From JANXLS01 sp038227045 (GTDB taxonomy: Bacteria; Planctomycetota; SZUA-567; H5-PLA8), in assembly GCA_038227045.1 (NCBI GenBank), contig JBBRQD010000001.1, forward strand, positions 148,511 through 212,510: a stretch of DNA of 64,000 bases, read 5' to 3'. This document shows, piece by piece, positions 18,008 through 26,476 of this stretch. The position numbers and the translations under genes were made by a program. The stretch's first letter is position 1. Each line of letters begins with the position of its first letter. The notes beneath the pieces are model-generated. The model made no database searches, was not told where the DNA came from, and was given only the letters and a program-made list of their open reading frames with translations.

Positions 18008-21000
18008 TTATTGAGCTTTTCTACATTCATCGATCTTCGCCTGGCACCTTGCAATTTCGTCGCGCTGCGTTTTGGCGAGCTTCCCGGCGTGATCCAATCT
18101 GATCAGAATTTCAAAACTTTTTTCGTACCAAATTAGGGCTTGATCACTTTTTTTTTTGGCCTGCTCCGCATTCCCAACATTCTTCAAAGCCATCGACAGG
18201 TCAAATTGAGCGCGCACACTGTTTGGATCTTCGGCGACTCGTTTCTTGCGGATTTCGACGGACTGTTGATACTCGGTTAAGGCTTCGTCCGCCTTGTTCT
18301 GTTTCAGGTTTGCGTCACCCAGTTTTTCGTATGCTTCAGCGAGATCGCCCTGCGCCTCGGCGCTCTTCTGGTTTTTGAGCGCCAACTTCTCGCAGATCTC
18401 GAACGCCTTCCGATAGGCGTCGCGCGCAGCCGGCACATCGCCTGCAAGCAAGTGCCCATCGCCGACTTTCTTTTGTGCAATCGACAGGTCGCGCTGCACC
18501 GTCGCATTCTCCGCATCCGCCTCCGCACGCTTCGCGCGCATGGCGAGCGCCGTTTGATACGCGCTCAATGCCGCCGCCGCGTCCGGCATCTTCAAGCTGG
18601 CGTCGCCGATTTTTACGAAGGATTCCGCCAGGTCGCTCTGCGCTTGCGCGTTCGTGAGATCCTCAGCCAGTTTCAGGCGGATCGCGTGCGCGCGTTTGTA
18701 TGCTTCAAGCCCGGCCGCGCCGTCTCCCATCAAGAGATTCGCGTCTCCAATGGCAATGTACGACATGGAGATGAACCGGCCATTTTCCTTGTTCGCCGGA
18801 TCGATTTCCGCCATCTTAATGCGGATTTCCAGCGACTTCTTATAAACCTCCATGGCCTTCGTCGCCTCGCCCATCTGCACGTAGACGTCGCCAGTGTTAA
18901 GGTAAGAAAAGGCCAACATGCGCAACGTTGCGGCGCTCTTGGGATCTTCCGTGGCCAGTTTCTTCAGTATCGACAGAGACTCCCGGTATGCCTTCAGCCC
19001 CGTGGCGACATCACCCATCTGCACTTTCAGTCTGCCGATGACCAGCCAGGACGTTGACAGATCGCGCTGCGCCTCAGCGTTTTTCAAATCCGATGACACC
19101 AGTTTTTTACGAATATCCAGCGATCTATCAAAAGCAGTTCGCGCCTCTTCCAATCTTCCCATCTGCATGTTCAGATAACCCATCCTGACCAGCAACTCCG
19201 CAAACTCGCGCTGTGCTTTCGCGTTTTGCACATTCTCCGCAAGCTTTTCGCGGATGGCGAGCGCCTTGCGATATGCTTCTATTCCGGCGGGGGAATCGCC
19301 GCGCTTTGCATCGATGGAACCCAAATTGAAATAGGAGGTCGCCAGATCGTGCTGCCCTTCCGCGTTTCTGGGATCTGCCTTCGCCAGCCGGTCGCGCATA
19401 TCGAATGCCGTTCGATATGCCTCTTGTGCCGCGGACAGGTTGGCGAGCCGCATAGCCACGTCGCCCATTTTTTCGTGCGCCGTGGCCAGATGGCGTTGAG
19501 CCGTCGCATTCTGGAGATCCATCGCGCTGAGTTCCTTGCGGATGTCCAACGATCGGGTGTAGCTCTCGCGCGCGGCCTCGGTTTTTCCGAGCTGAATGTT
19601 CGCGTCCCCGAGTTTTTCATATGCCACGGACAAATCGCGCCGCACGATCGCGCTCTTGGAATCGTCCTTTGCTCGTTTCTCGCGGATCTCGACCGCTTTT
19701 TTTAGCGCCTCCAGACCCGCGGTGGCGTTTCCCAGCTTCACATTCGCTTCACCCACCTTCGCGTACGAGTCCGCCAGATCGCTCTGCGCCTGTGCGCTCT
19801 TCGTGTTCTCCTCGGCCAGTTTCCCGCGAATTTCATGAGCCATGTTATACGCTGCCAGTCCCGCCTCCGCACTTCCCATCAGCACGGCCGTTTCGCCGAT
19901 GCCGATGTACGCCATCGCGAGATCGCGCTGGGATTCCTTGTTGCTGGGGTCCTGCACCGCCAGTTTCTGGCGGATTTCGAGCGCATTTTCGTATGCGTCA
20001 TACGCTGCTCCTGCGTTGCCAATCTGCAGATTTGCATCGCCGATGTTCATGTACGAAAGCGAAAGATAGCGCTGCGCCTGAACGCTCAGGGAATCCGCCT
20101 CCACCAATCGCTTCATGACGTCGAGCGAATTTTGAAACGAGGCGAGTCCATTCTCCACATCGCCCATTTGGACGAACACCCGCCCGCGACCAATGTAGGC
20201 GCTTGAGAGTTCGCGTTGCGCATCCATATCTTTTGGAAATTCCAGCGCAATTGTTTTGCACTCCATCAAAGATCTGTCGAGAAGAATCTGCGCCTCCGTC
20301 ACCTTCCCCATTTGCAGCGATTGGAATCCGATTCTCCGGCAGATTTCGGCCAGATCGCGTTTCGCTTCCGTTTTCGCCGGATTGTCCTGGGACAGTTTTT
20401 CGCGGATGACGAGCGATTTCTTGTACGCGTCCATTCCGGCTGCCACATCGCCCATTTTGTTGAGCTGCATTCCGAGATTCATCAACGCGGCAGCCAAATC
20501 GTGCTGCAATTCCGGATTGCCGGGCTCCTGTTTCGCTTGAAGTTCGCGGATCGCAAATGCATTCCGATACCCTTCCATCGCGCCCGCGGCATTGCCCCGT
20601 TTTGACTGGATGTCGCCCATCTTGATGTAGGCGGACGCCAAATCGCGTTGTGCGACTGAATTCGACGGCTCCGCATCCGCCAGCTTCCGCAGACTGTCAA
20701 ACGCTTTCTGATAGCACTCCAGCGCGGCCGCAGTTTCGCCAATGTCCATCGAAATCTCGCCCAGCTTCAAAAACGCGAGCGCAGTCTGACGCTCGGCGTT
20801 TTTCGAATCCGGCAGAACTTCGGCGGCGCGTTTGTATCCATCCACCGCGTTGGTCAGCAGCTTTTTCTTGATGGCCTGCTGCCCGGGCAGGTTTTTGAAA
20901 ATATCTTGAATGCCGTCGAATTGCTTATTGAGCGTGTCGGTCAGCAAGTCGCCGCGCTCGCCGGAGATTCTCAACGACTGCGCGAGCGCGGTGCTCTTCG

Positions 21001-22489
21001 ACTCGGCCAATTTCTTCTGTTTTTCGGCTTCAACGCGCAATGAATTTTCCTCGTCGCGCGCCGCACGCACCCCGAAAAAAGCCACGGTCACACCCAGGAA
21101 TACCAGGGCCGCCAAACCGATCGCCACCGATTTCGTGATGCGGCCGTTGCGTTCCTTGATCGACAGAACGGATCCGATCTGCGTGCGGCGTTGGATGTAT
21201 TCGGCGTTATCCGACCAAAGTGCCAACGCCTCATCATAAAGCACCAGCGCGCGCGCAAGATTTGGAATCTCCTCCACTTTCGCTTCGCGTTCGGCTTTCG
21301 CCGCGACGATTGAGGCTTGATGATGTTTGATGAAACCCTGAAGCGCCGCTTGAAACGACAATGCGTCCGGATAGCGCTCTTTCGGCAGCCTCGCCAGAGC
21401 CTTGTGACAGATCGCCGCCAGCTCTGACGGCGTGTCGTCGGGCAGGCCGGGCGGCACGCATTTCGTGACCTTGTTGCAAACTTCCCGAAGCGATTCCCCC
21501 ATGAATGGCGGCCGGCTCGTCAGCAATTCATACAGCATCGCGCCCAACTGAAACACATCCGTCCACAAATTGAGATTGACGCCGACGTAATGTCCCTCCG
21601 CGTCAAACTCGCATTGCTCTGGCGACATGTACGCGGGCGTGCCGCCGAGGCCGGATTCGTCGCGCGTCGGCACGCGGCGCTCGGGACTGTCCGGTGGCGG
21701 CGGCGTCTCCGACACGTCCACCGCGAGGCCCCAGTCCATGACCAGAACTTCACCGAACGCGCCGACCATCACGTTCTCGGGCTTCAAATCGCGGTGAATG
21801 ATCTTTTTCGAATGCGCAAACGCAATGGCGTTGCAAACCGCGTTGAGGATCGTCAAATTTTCTTCGAGATGCGCCGCGCGCCGCGCCGGAATGTCGATGT
21901 CCAAATTCGCGGCCTGAGCCTTCGCCTTCGTTGCGGGATCTTTGCACTGCTCCGGATGCAGCAGATGGCGCCATTCGGTTCCGCGCACCATTTTCATCGA
22001 AAAGAACCACTTGCCATCCTGGTCGCGGCCCAGCGAATACACGGGAACAATGTTGGGGTGGTCCAGATAACCCATCGCGAGCGCTTCGCACACGAATGCC
22101 TGTTCCGCTTCCTTGACGGTGTCTTTTTCGAGGTGTTCGGGATTGATTCTTTTGATCGCCACTTCGCGGCGCAGCGCGTTTTGGCCGGCGACGTAGACCT
22201 GACCCATGCCGCCTTTGCCAACCAGTTCGTGAACGGTGAATTCGGTCAATCGCGCCAAGGTGGTGGTGCCGGGCGTCGTGCGAGTCGGCACGCGCGGCAC
22301 CGACGCCTGCGCACCGAGAATAGTCGATGCGCGGACCGTCGGCATATTCCGCTGCATGTTTGCGGCTGTGGAGGCCTGGCGAATCGTTTGAGTGGGAGAC
22401 GCTGCTTCGAACACTTCCGTCCCGACGCTCGCGCGTAGCGTCGCCATGAACTCCTGTGCCGTTTCGTCGGCTTTCGTTTCGTTTGCCAT
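18008..22489 (-). CDS. Giant membrane Ser/Thr protein kinase with 19 TPR-like repeats
   Basis: 1493 aa from the ATG at 22489 (GGAG 8 nt upstream; a GTG 9 nt earlier is the alternative). A Thr/Arg-rich N-terminal segment is followed by a full kinase domain (about 70-390): ELVGKGGMGQVYVAG loop, catalytic Lys in VAIKRI, HRDLKPENVM, MDWG in place of DFG (common in PVC kinases), GTPAYMSPEQCEF. A single membrane helix lies at about 455-478 (VAIGLAALVFLGVTVAFFG). From about 564 to 1471 there are 19 tandem repeats of 46-48 aa with a consensus AQRDLA-AY-K-GD-...-AY-KAL-IR-KLA. Thus an intracellular kinase and a probably extracytoplasmic TPR solenoid, as a signal receptor or scaffold. Substrate unknown. 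Confidence 0.92.
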   Translation of the reverse strand: MANETKADETAQEFMATLRASVGTEVFEAASPTQTIRQASTAANMQRNMPTVRASTILGAQASVPRVPTRTTPGTTTLARLTEFTVHELVGKGGMGQVYVAGQNALRREVAIKRINPEHLEKDTVKEAEQAFVCEALAMGYLDHPNIVPVYSLGRDQDGKWFFSMKMVRGTEWRHLLHPEQCKDPATKAKAQAANLDIDIPARRAAHLEENLTILNAVCNAIAFAHSKKIIHRDLKPENVMVGAFGEVLVMDWGLAVDVSETPPPPDSPERRVPTRDESGLGGTPAYMSPEQCEFDAEGHYVGVNLNLWTDVFQLGAMLYELLTSRPPFMGESLREVCNKVTKCVPPGLPDDTPSELAAICHKALARLPKERYPDALSFQAALQGFIKHHQASIVAAKAEREAKVEEIPNLARALVLYDEALALWSDNAEYIQRRTQIGSVLSIKERNGRITKSVAIGLAALVFLGVTVAFFGVRAARDEENSLRVEAEKQKKLAESKSTALAQSLRISGERGDLLTDTLNKQFDGIQDIFKNLPGQQAIKKKLLTNAVDGYKRAAEVLPDSKNAERQTALAFLKLGEISMDIGETAAALECYQKAFDSLRKLADAEPSNSVAQRDLASAYIKMGDIQSKRGNAAGAMEGYRNAFAIRELQAKQEPGNPELQHDLAAALMNLGMQLNKMGDVAAGMDAYKKSLVIREKLSQDNPAKTEAKRDLAEICRRIGFQSLQMGKVTEAQILLDRSLMECKTIALEFPKDMDAQRELSSAYIGRGRVFVQMGDVENGLASFQNSLDVMKRLVEADSLSVQAQRYLSLSYMNIGDANLQIGNAGAAYDAYENALEIRQKLAVQDPSNKESQRDLAMAYIGIGETAVLMGSAEAGLAAYNMAHEIRGKLAEENTKSAQAQSDLADSYAKVGEANVKLGNATAGLEALKKAVEIREKRAKDDSKSAIVRRDLSVAYEKLGDANIQLGKTEAARESYTRSLDIRKELSAMDLQNATAQRHLATAHEKMGDVAMRLANLSAAQEAYRTAFDMRDRLAKADPRNAEGQHDLATSYFNLGSIDAKRGDSPAGIEAYRKALAIREKLAENVQNAKAQREFAELLVRMGYLNMQMGRLEEARTAFDRSLDIRKKLVSSDLKNAEAQRDLSTSWLVIGRLKVQMGDVATGLKAYRESLSILKKLATEDPKSAATLRMLAFSYLNTGDVYVQMGEATKAMEVYKKSLEIRIKMAEIDPANKENGRFISMSYIAIGDANLLMGDGAAGLEAYKRAHAIRLKLAEDLTNAQAQSDLAESFVKIGDASLKMPDAAAALSAYQTALAMRAKRAEADAENATVQRDLSIAQKKVGDGHLLAGDVPAARDAYRKAFEICEKLALKNQKSAEAQGDLAEAYEKLGDANLKQNKADEALTEYQQSVEIRKKRVAEDPNSVRAQFDLSMALKNVGNAEQAKKKSDQALIWYEKSFEILIRLDHAGKLAKTQRDEIARCQAKIDECRKAQ
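18221..20518 (-). repeat. Two-block higher-order duplication in the TPR array
   Basis: Block A (19367-20518, repeats 3-10) and block B (18221-19366, repeats 11-18) match unit by unit with a period of eight repeats. Examples: repeat 7 (MAYIGIGETAVLMGSAEAGL) with 15 (MSYIAIGDANLLMGDGAAGL); repeat 8 (AQAQSDLADSY) with 16 (AQAQSDLAESF); repeat 4 (LLDRSLMECK) with 12 (AFDRSLDIRK). This is visible by aligning the translated units. Confidence 0.8.
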
Positions 22490-22501
22490 CCTTCGCACTC
22501 C

Positions 22502-22566
22502 GGAGCCGCGCAGGTAAGTAAGCGGGCAAGCAAAATTAAGCCGCTTACTTACGTGCGCGGCTCTGG
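22502..22566. repeat. REP-like palindrome, family A copy 1
   Basis: Imperfect palindrome: left arm GGAGCCGCGCAGGTAAGTAAG, right arm CTTACTTACGTGCGCGGCTC, short AT-rich loop. It is one of four copies (also 30045, 41286, 47864). It separates the kinase start from the esterase stop; the arm next to the kinase also contains the GGAG that probably serves as its ribosome-binding site. Confidence 0.85.
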
Positions 22567-22581
22567 AACTGAACGCTTACA

Positions 22582-23883
22582 TTATTTTTTGAAGTGTTTG
22601 TCCGCAAACGCCATGTATTGCTCCCAGTCGTACTCGGTCATGTCGTGCTTTCCGGTGCGGATATGATAGCCGATGGTCTCGCCCACCGGGTGATTGACCG
22701 CCGGCATCTCCTCGACTCCCAGACCAGGTTTGTTGAAAAGCGCGTAGACCGGCTCGGCATTTTTCGCGGAGAGGAATTCGCCTTTCGGGTCCGCCCATTT
22801 GTCATCCTCTGCGCTTGCGACGTAGACTGGGCGCGGGGCGGCGAGTGCGATGAGTTCGTGCTGGTCCATTGGCAATTTGGCTTCGTTGCCGGCGAACTGC
22901 TTGAAATTGCCGGAGAACCAGTGCGGAAAATTCTGGTTGATCACTGCCGTGGTTTCACCGAACCAGCGCCGCGCCAGAGCCGCCCCGCCTTCACCGGAAT
23001 CGTTGGAAATGACCATGGCGAAGCGCGCATCGTCCGCGCCGGCCCACAATGACGCTTTGCCCATGCGCGAATGGCCGAGCACCGCGACGCGCTTAGCGTC
23101 CACGGCCGGATCGGTTTCGAGATAATCCAGCGCGCGGCTCAGGCTCCACGCCCACGCCGCGATCGCGCCCCAGTCGTCCGGCGCGAATTCGGTCTTGCCG
23201 GACTGCTTTAAGTAATATCCGCGAATGCCATGTTTCCAGCCAAGCGGATAATCCGGTTCGACATTGGCGCGCGAAATCGTGGCGATCGCGTAGCCGCGCT
23301 TGAGCGCCGTCTCCACCGGCCAGACATCGATGTTCGCTCCGGGCTTCTTCGCTTCCGGTTTTGCGAGCACATCGGTCTTTGTTTTATTGTCCCAACTCCA
23401 CTGCTCGAATACAGTAATGCCCGGGTCGGCGCAGATGCAGTGGTTGCCGTCAAAATTCACTCCAATAAACGCCGGTGATGGATTCGCCGCGCCGTTGGGC
23501 GTGTATAAAAGAAGGTGTAGCTGCGGCCCTTCTTTGTCGCCCGACAGCAGGATCGTCACTTCCTTGCGCGTGGCCAGTCCGTTCAGCGCTTTCGGATCGG
23601 TCGAAGTCACTTCGAACTTCATCGCCGCAGGCTTCGCGGGGCTGCGACCGTGCATGTTCGCACGAAAAATCTCCACGAGTTCCGGGCGGCGCTTCTCCAC
23701 CCATGTCTTCGCATCGGTCACTTTCGTGCCATCGAGGCTCACCAGCGGATCGGGCAGCATGTACGGTGGAACTTTGCTTTCGTCGCTGTTCGTGCCGGGA
23801 CGGTCGGCCGCTTCGCACTCGTGAATTGCGATGCTTACCGGGGAAAATATTGAAATCAGCAAGAGTACGATGTTTTTGAACAT
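22582..23883 (-). CDS. Secreted alpha/beta hydrolase, CE15 glucuronoyl-esterase-like
   Basis: 433 aa. Start at 23883 is preceded by AAAAGGATGGCT and opens a signal peptide (MFKNIVLLLISIFSPVSIA). Motifs agree with bacterial CE15 glucuronoyl methylesterases: nucleophile elbow GHSRMGKASLWAG (about residue 265), SNDSGEGGAALARRWFGET after it, and the C-terminal catalytic His in GYHIRTGKHDMTEYDW. CE15 enzymes cleave the ester between lignin and 4-O-methyl-glucuronic acid on xylan. Together with the CE1-like esterase at 51435 and the beta-helix protein, this suggests use of plant-type polysaccharide. Close acetyl-xylan esterases (CE7) lack this His context, so CE15 is preferred. Confidence 0.82.
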   Translation of the reverse strand: MFKNIVLLLISIFSPVSIAIHECEAADRPGTNSDESKVPPYMLPDPLVSLDGTKVTDAKTWVEKRRPELVEIFRANMHGRSPAKPAAMKFEVTSTDPKALNGLATRKEVTILLSGDKEGPQLHLLLYTPNGAANPSPAFIGVNFDGNHCICADPGITVFEQWSWDNKTKTDVLAKPEAKKPGANIDVWPVETALKRGYAIATISRANVEPDYPLGWKHGIRGYYLKQSGKTEFAPDDWGAIAAWAWSLSRALDYLETDPAVDAKRVAVLGHSRMGKASLWAGADDARFAMVISNDSGEGGAALARRWFGETTAVINQNFPHWFSGNFKQFAGNEAKLPMDQHELIALAAPRPVYVASAEDDKWADPKGEFLSAKNAEPVYALFNKPGLGVEEMPAVNHPVGETIGYHIRTGKHDMTEYDWEQYMAFADKHFKK

Positions 23884-24012
23884 AGCCATCCTTTTCTCAA
23901 CAATACGCGCCCATCGAAAGCCCTGCGGAAGAAGGCCATTATCGCATGAAGTATGTAAATGAAACGCGCGAAAAGGGCAAGCCAAAAGATATCGCTGCGC
24001 AGCCTCTGGCCG

Positions 24013-25005
24013 TCAAATCAACCAGCGCCGCTGACGCAGCGAGGCGATCAGCACTTTTTCGATGGACGTTCCGCTTGGCGCGAACAGATAATTGCCGCCG
24101 CGCTTTCTAAAAATCGATTCCACCGCCGCGCGATGTTTCTCCAACTCTTCCCCGTAACGCGCCACGGTGCCGCCGCCAAACCACAGCGCCGTTTCACCGT
24201 CGCTTTCGGCCGAACTCACCAGCAATTCTCCCTGTACGTGCGGCTCAATCTCTTCGCCGGCCAGCGTGTGAATCGCGGAGACGTCGAAACCGGCTTGTGC
24301 CAGCCGCGACACACTTTCGGCGATCTCGTTTTCTTCCTGCCAGAAATCGCCGATCGTCAGCACGCCGCCGCGGCGCGGCGCGCGTTTTAGAAAATCGGTG
24401 ACGGCGTCGCGCAGCACGTGCGCGTCCGGCTCATGGCGCGCAGACTCGGCGCTCGCACCGCTCGCGTCGGGAATGAAATCGTGAAGAAACGCCATGCACG
24501 CCTGTGTCGACGTTTTCGCGTTGCGCGCCGGGAAATGCTCCGGTTTTCCCGAGCGTTTAAAAACGAGCAGATGGACGGAGTCTTTGCTCGATAATGCGAC
24601 ATGCGCAAAAAGTGCGGCAACGCGGCGCGCGAACACGAGCTTTGCGGGAGCACCGAGGCTCATCGATTGTGTGGCGTCGATCAGAATATGCAGCACGCCG
24701 GATTCTTCGCGCGCGAATTCCTTGATATAGGGGCGGTCGAGGCGCGCAAACGAATTCCAATCGAGGTAGCGCAGTTCATCGCCCGGCGAATAATCGCGGT
24801 GCCCATGAAACTCGAGCTGTCCACCTTTGTATGCGCCCAGGCGGTGCCCCTCGCGCAAACCACCTCCAAGAGCCTTGAGCGCCGCGACGCGCAGGCGTTC
24901 CAGTTGCGCGAGGAAATCCGGGCCAAACGCCACCTCCTCTTCCGTGGAAGCAGAGCGTGCCAGCGGACCCAGGAGCCGGTCCCAAATTGTCGGATGCTTT
25001 TTCAC
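24013..25005 (-). CDS. DUF58 domain protein
   Basis: 330 aa from a GTG at 25005 (GAGAG upstream); a longer frame from an ATG at 25134 would overlap the divergent gene's start, so I prefer the shorter form. DUF58 signature: REGHRLGAYKGGQLEFHGHRDYSPGDELRYLDWNSFAR is split by eye into SPGDELRYLDW and the following ARLDRPYIKEF. Then comes a vWA-like strand HILIDATQSMS with a partial MIDAS (D-x-T-x-S). DUF58 proteins usually sit with MoxR ATPases and BatA-like proteins in envelope-stress or protein-maturation modules; here no MoxR gene is adjacent, and the BatA-like gene is 19 kb away. No membrane helix is seen. Confidence 0.85.
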   Translation of the reverse strand: MKKHPTIWDRLLGPLARSASTEEEVAFGPDFLAQLERLRVAALKALGGGLREGHRLGAYKGGQLEFHGHRDYSPGDELRYLDWNSFARLDRPYIKEFAREESGVLHILIDATQSMSLGAPAKLVFARRVAALFAHVALSSKDSVHLLVFKRSGKPEHFPARNAKTSTQACMAFLHDFIPDASGASAESARHEPDAHVLRDAVTDFLKRAPRRGGVLTIGDFWQEENEIAESVSRLAQAGFDVSAIHTLAGEEIEPHVQGELLVSSAESDGETALWFGGGTVARYGEELEKHRAAVESIFRKRGGNYLFAPSGTSIEKVLIASLRQRRWLI

Positions 25006-25118
25006 CGGACTCTCGACTCGTGCACTTTGCAAATTGGCGTGACGAAATAGCCAGTAAGGTGTATTATCCACAACTATGGCACTTGGCAAACGCTCATTCA
25101 GCCAAGCCGGAGAAAAGT

Positions 25119-26378
25119 ATGAAAAGCGGCTCACTCATTTTGGTTCTTGCGTCGTCACTACCGCTCTTCGCCGCGGATAAGCCCGATGCAGAAAATCCGT
25201 TTGCTGCGTTCGCGAAAGACAAGGCTGGCGCCAACAAGGCCATCGCAGCGGCCGCCGCAGCAGCAGCGGCAGCAATCAAGGGAAAGCCGGCGAAGGCCAA
25301 ACCCGATGCGGCTGCCAGCGCCAAAGCTCCCGCCGCCAAAACAAAAGACGCTGCCGATAAGACCGGCGACGACACGAAAACCGACACCACCGAAACCGCC
25401 AACAAAGCAAAAGACGACGACAACATCGAAATGCTCTCCGGCGATCTCATCTACGGCAAAATTCACAAGGAACTGCCCGAGTGCATCATTATGCTGCTGC
25501 GCAAGGATCAGGCGAGAATCAAGGTTCCGCGCGAGAAAATCAAGGCGCTGAATTACAGCATGGAAACCCGCCTGAGCGCGCTGGACAAGGACGACATGGA
25601 AGGCCGCTATAAAGTCGGACTGTGGGCCATGGAAAAGAACATGTATCCCGAAGCGATTGGGTTGTTCGAATATTTGAAAAAGAAGACTGCCGAAGAGAAG
25701 AAGGAGGGCGTAGGTCCAGACCTGCTCAAACAATTGGGCAAGGCCTACGAACAGCGCGGGCAGCTCGACAAAGCGTACGCAAACTACGATGAATATTTGA
25801 AAGGCCATCCGGACGACAGCGAAGTGGCGGAAGCCGCCAAGAAGCTCGAAGCGCAAGTCAAACCCAAAGAAGTGGAAGCCGCCGCCGAAGCGACGGTCAA
25901 GATTGTCGATGGCCTTGAAGCCGACGGCAACTGGCAGGCCGAAACGTGGGCCAACGCCAATCCGACGACCGTCACGTTCACTACCGACAAGCAAGGCAAC
26001 AAAATGATCGCGATGCAGTCGGTCGGCGGCACGAAGGATAAAATGGCCTTCAGCCGCTACGGCCAGCCGCTCAATTTAAGCGACAGCACTGAGATGATTT
26101 TCAAGGCATTCAACGACAGCGACAAGCCGGTCAACCTGGCCTGCGCGTTCGTCAATGCCGAAGGCGATTTTCACGAAAGCCGCTTCATTCGCATCATGCC
26201 GAAACAGTGGGTCAAGGAATCGGTAAAAATCGACGCCAAGACATTCAAGTCGAATCGCAACGATTTCAAAGAGTTCAACCAGGAGATCAAAGGGCGCGAA
26301 CACATTGCCAAGATGACCTTCATGGTTTACGACCAGCGCCCGGTCAAGCTGTTCATCGACAGCTTGTTTTTCAAATAA
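25119..26378 (+). CDS. Secreted TPR-containing protein, Ala/Lys-rich
   Basis: 419 aa. The ATG at 25119 has CCGGAGAAAAGT upstream and opens a signal peptide (MKSGSLILVLASSLPLFA). Residues 20-105 are low complexity: a run of about ten alanines, then Lys/Asp/Thr-rich. Residues 110-145 (IEMLSGDLIYGKIHKELPE) look like a short SH3-like strand region. A TPR pair follows at about 165-240 (MYPEAIGLFEYLKKK, AYEQRGQLDKAYANYDEYL). The C-terminal 150 residues are a beta-sandwich-like domain (KLFIDSLFF end), perhaps carbohydrate-binding. Extracytoplasmic; function unknown. Divergent from the DUF58 gene. Confidence 0.72.
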   Translation: MKSGSLILVLASSLPLFAADKPDAENPFAAFAKDKAGANKAIAAAAAAAAAAIKGKPAKAKPDAAASAKAPAAKTKDAADKTGDDTKTDTTETANKAKDDDNIEMLSGDLIYGKIHKELPECIIMLLRKDQARIKVPREKIKALNYSMETRLSALDKDDMEGRYKVGLWAMEKNMYPEAIGLFEYLKKKTAEEKKEGVGPDLLKQLGKAYEQRGQLDKAYANYDEYLKGHPDDSEVAEAAKKLEAQVKPKEVEAAAEATVKIVDGLEADGNWQAETWANANPTTVTFTTDKQGNKMIAMQSVGGTKDKMAFSRYGQPLNLSDSTEMIFKAFNDSDKPVNLACAFVNAEGDFHESRFIRIMPKQWVKESVKIDAKTFKSNRNDFKEFNQEIKGREHIAKMTFMVYDQRPVKLFIDSLFFK

Positions 26379-26476
26379 ACCCGAAGAAGTGGCAATCCTC
26401 TGGCGTCGGTCACAACACTAATTATCGTTGCCAGGGCGGGCTATGCAGGCCCGCCCTTCCTTTTGGAGTTTACCGC

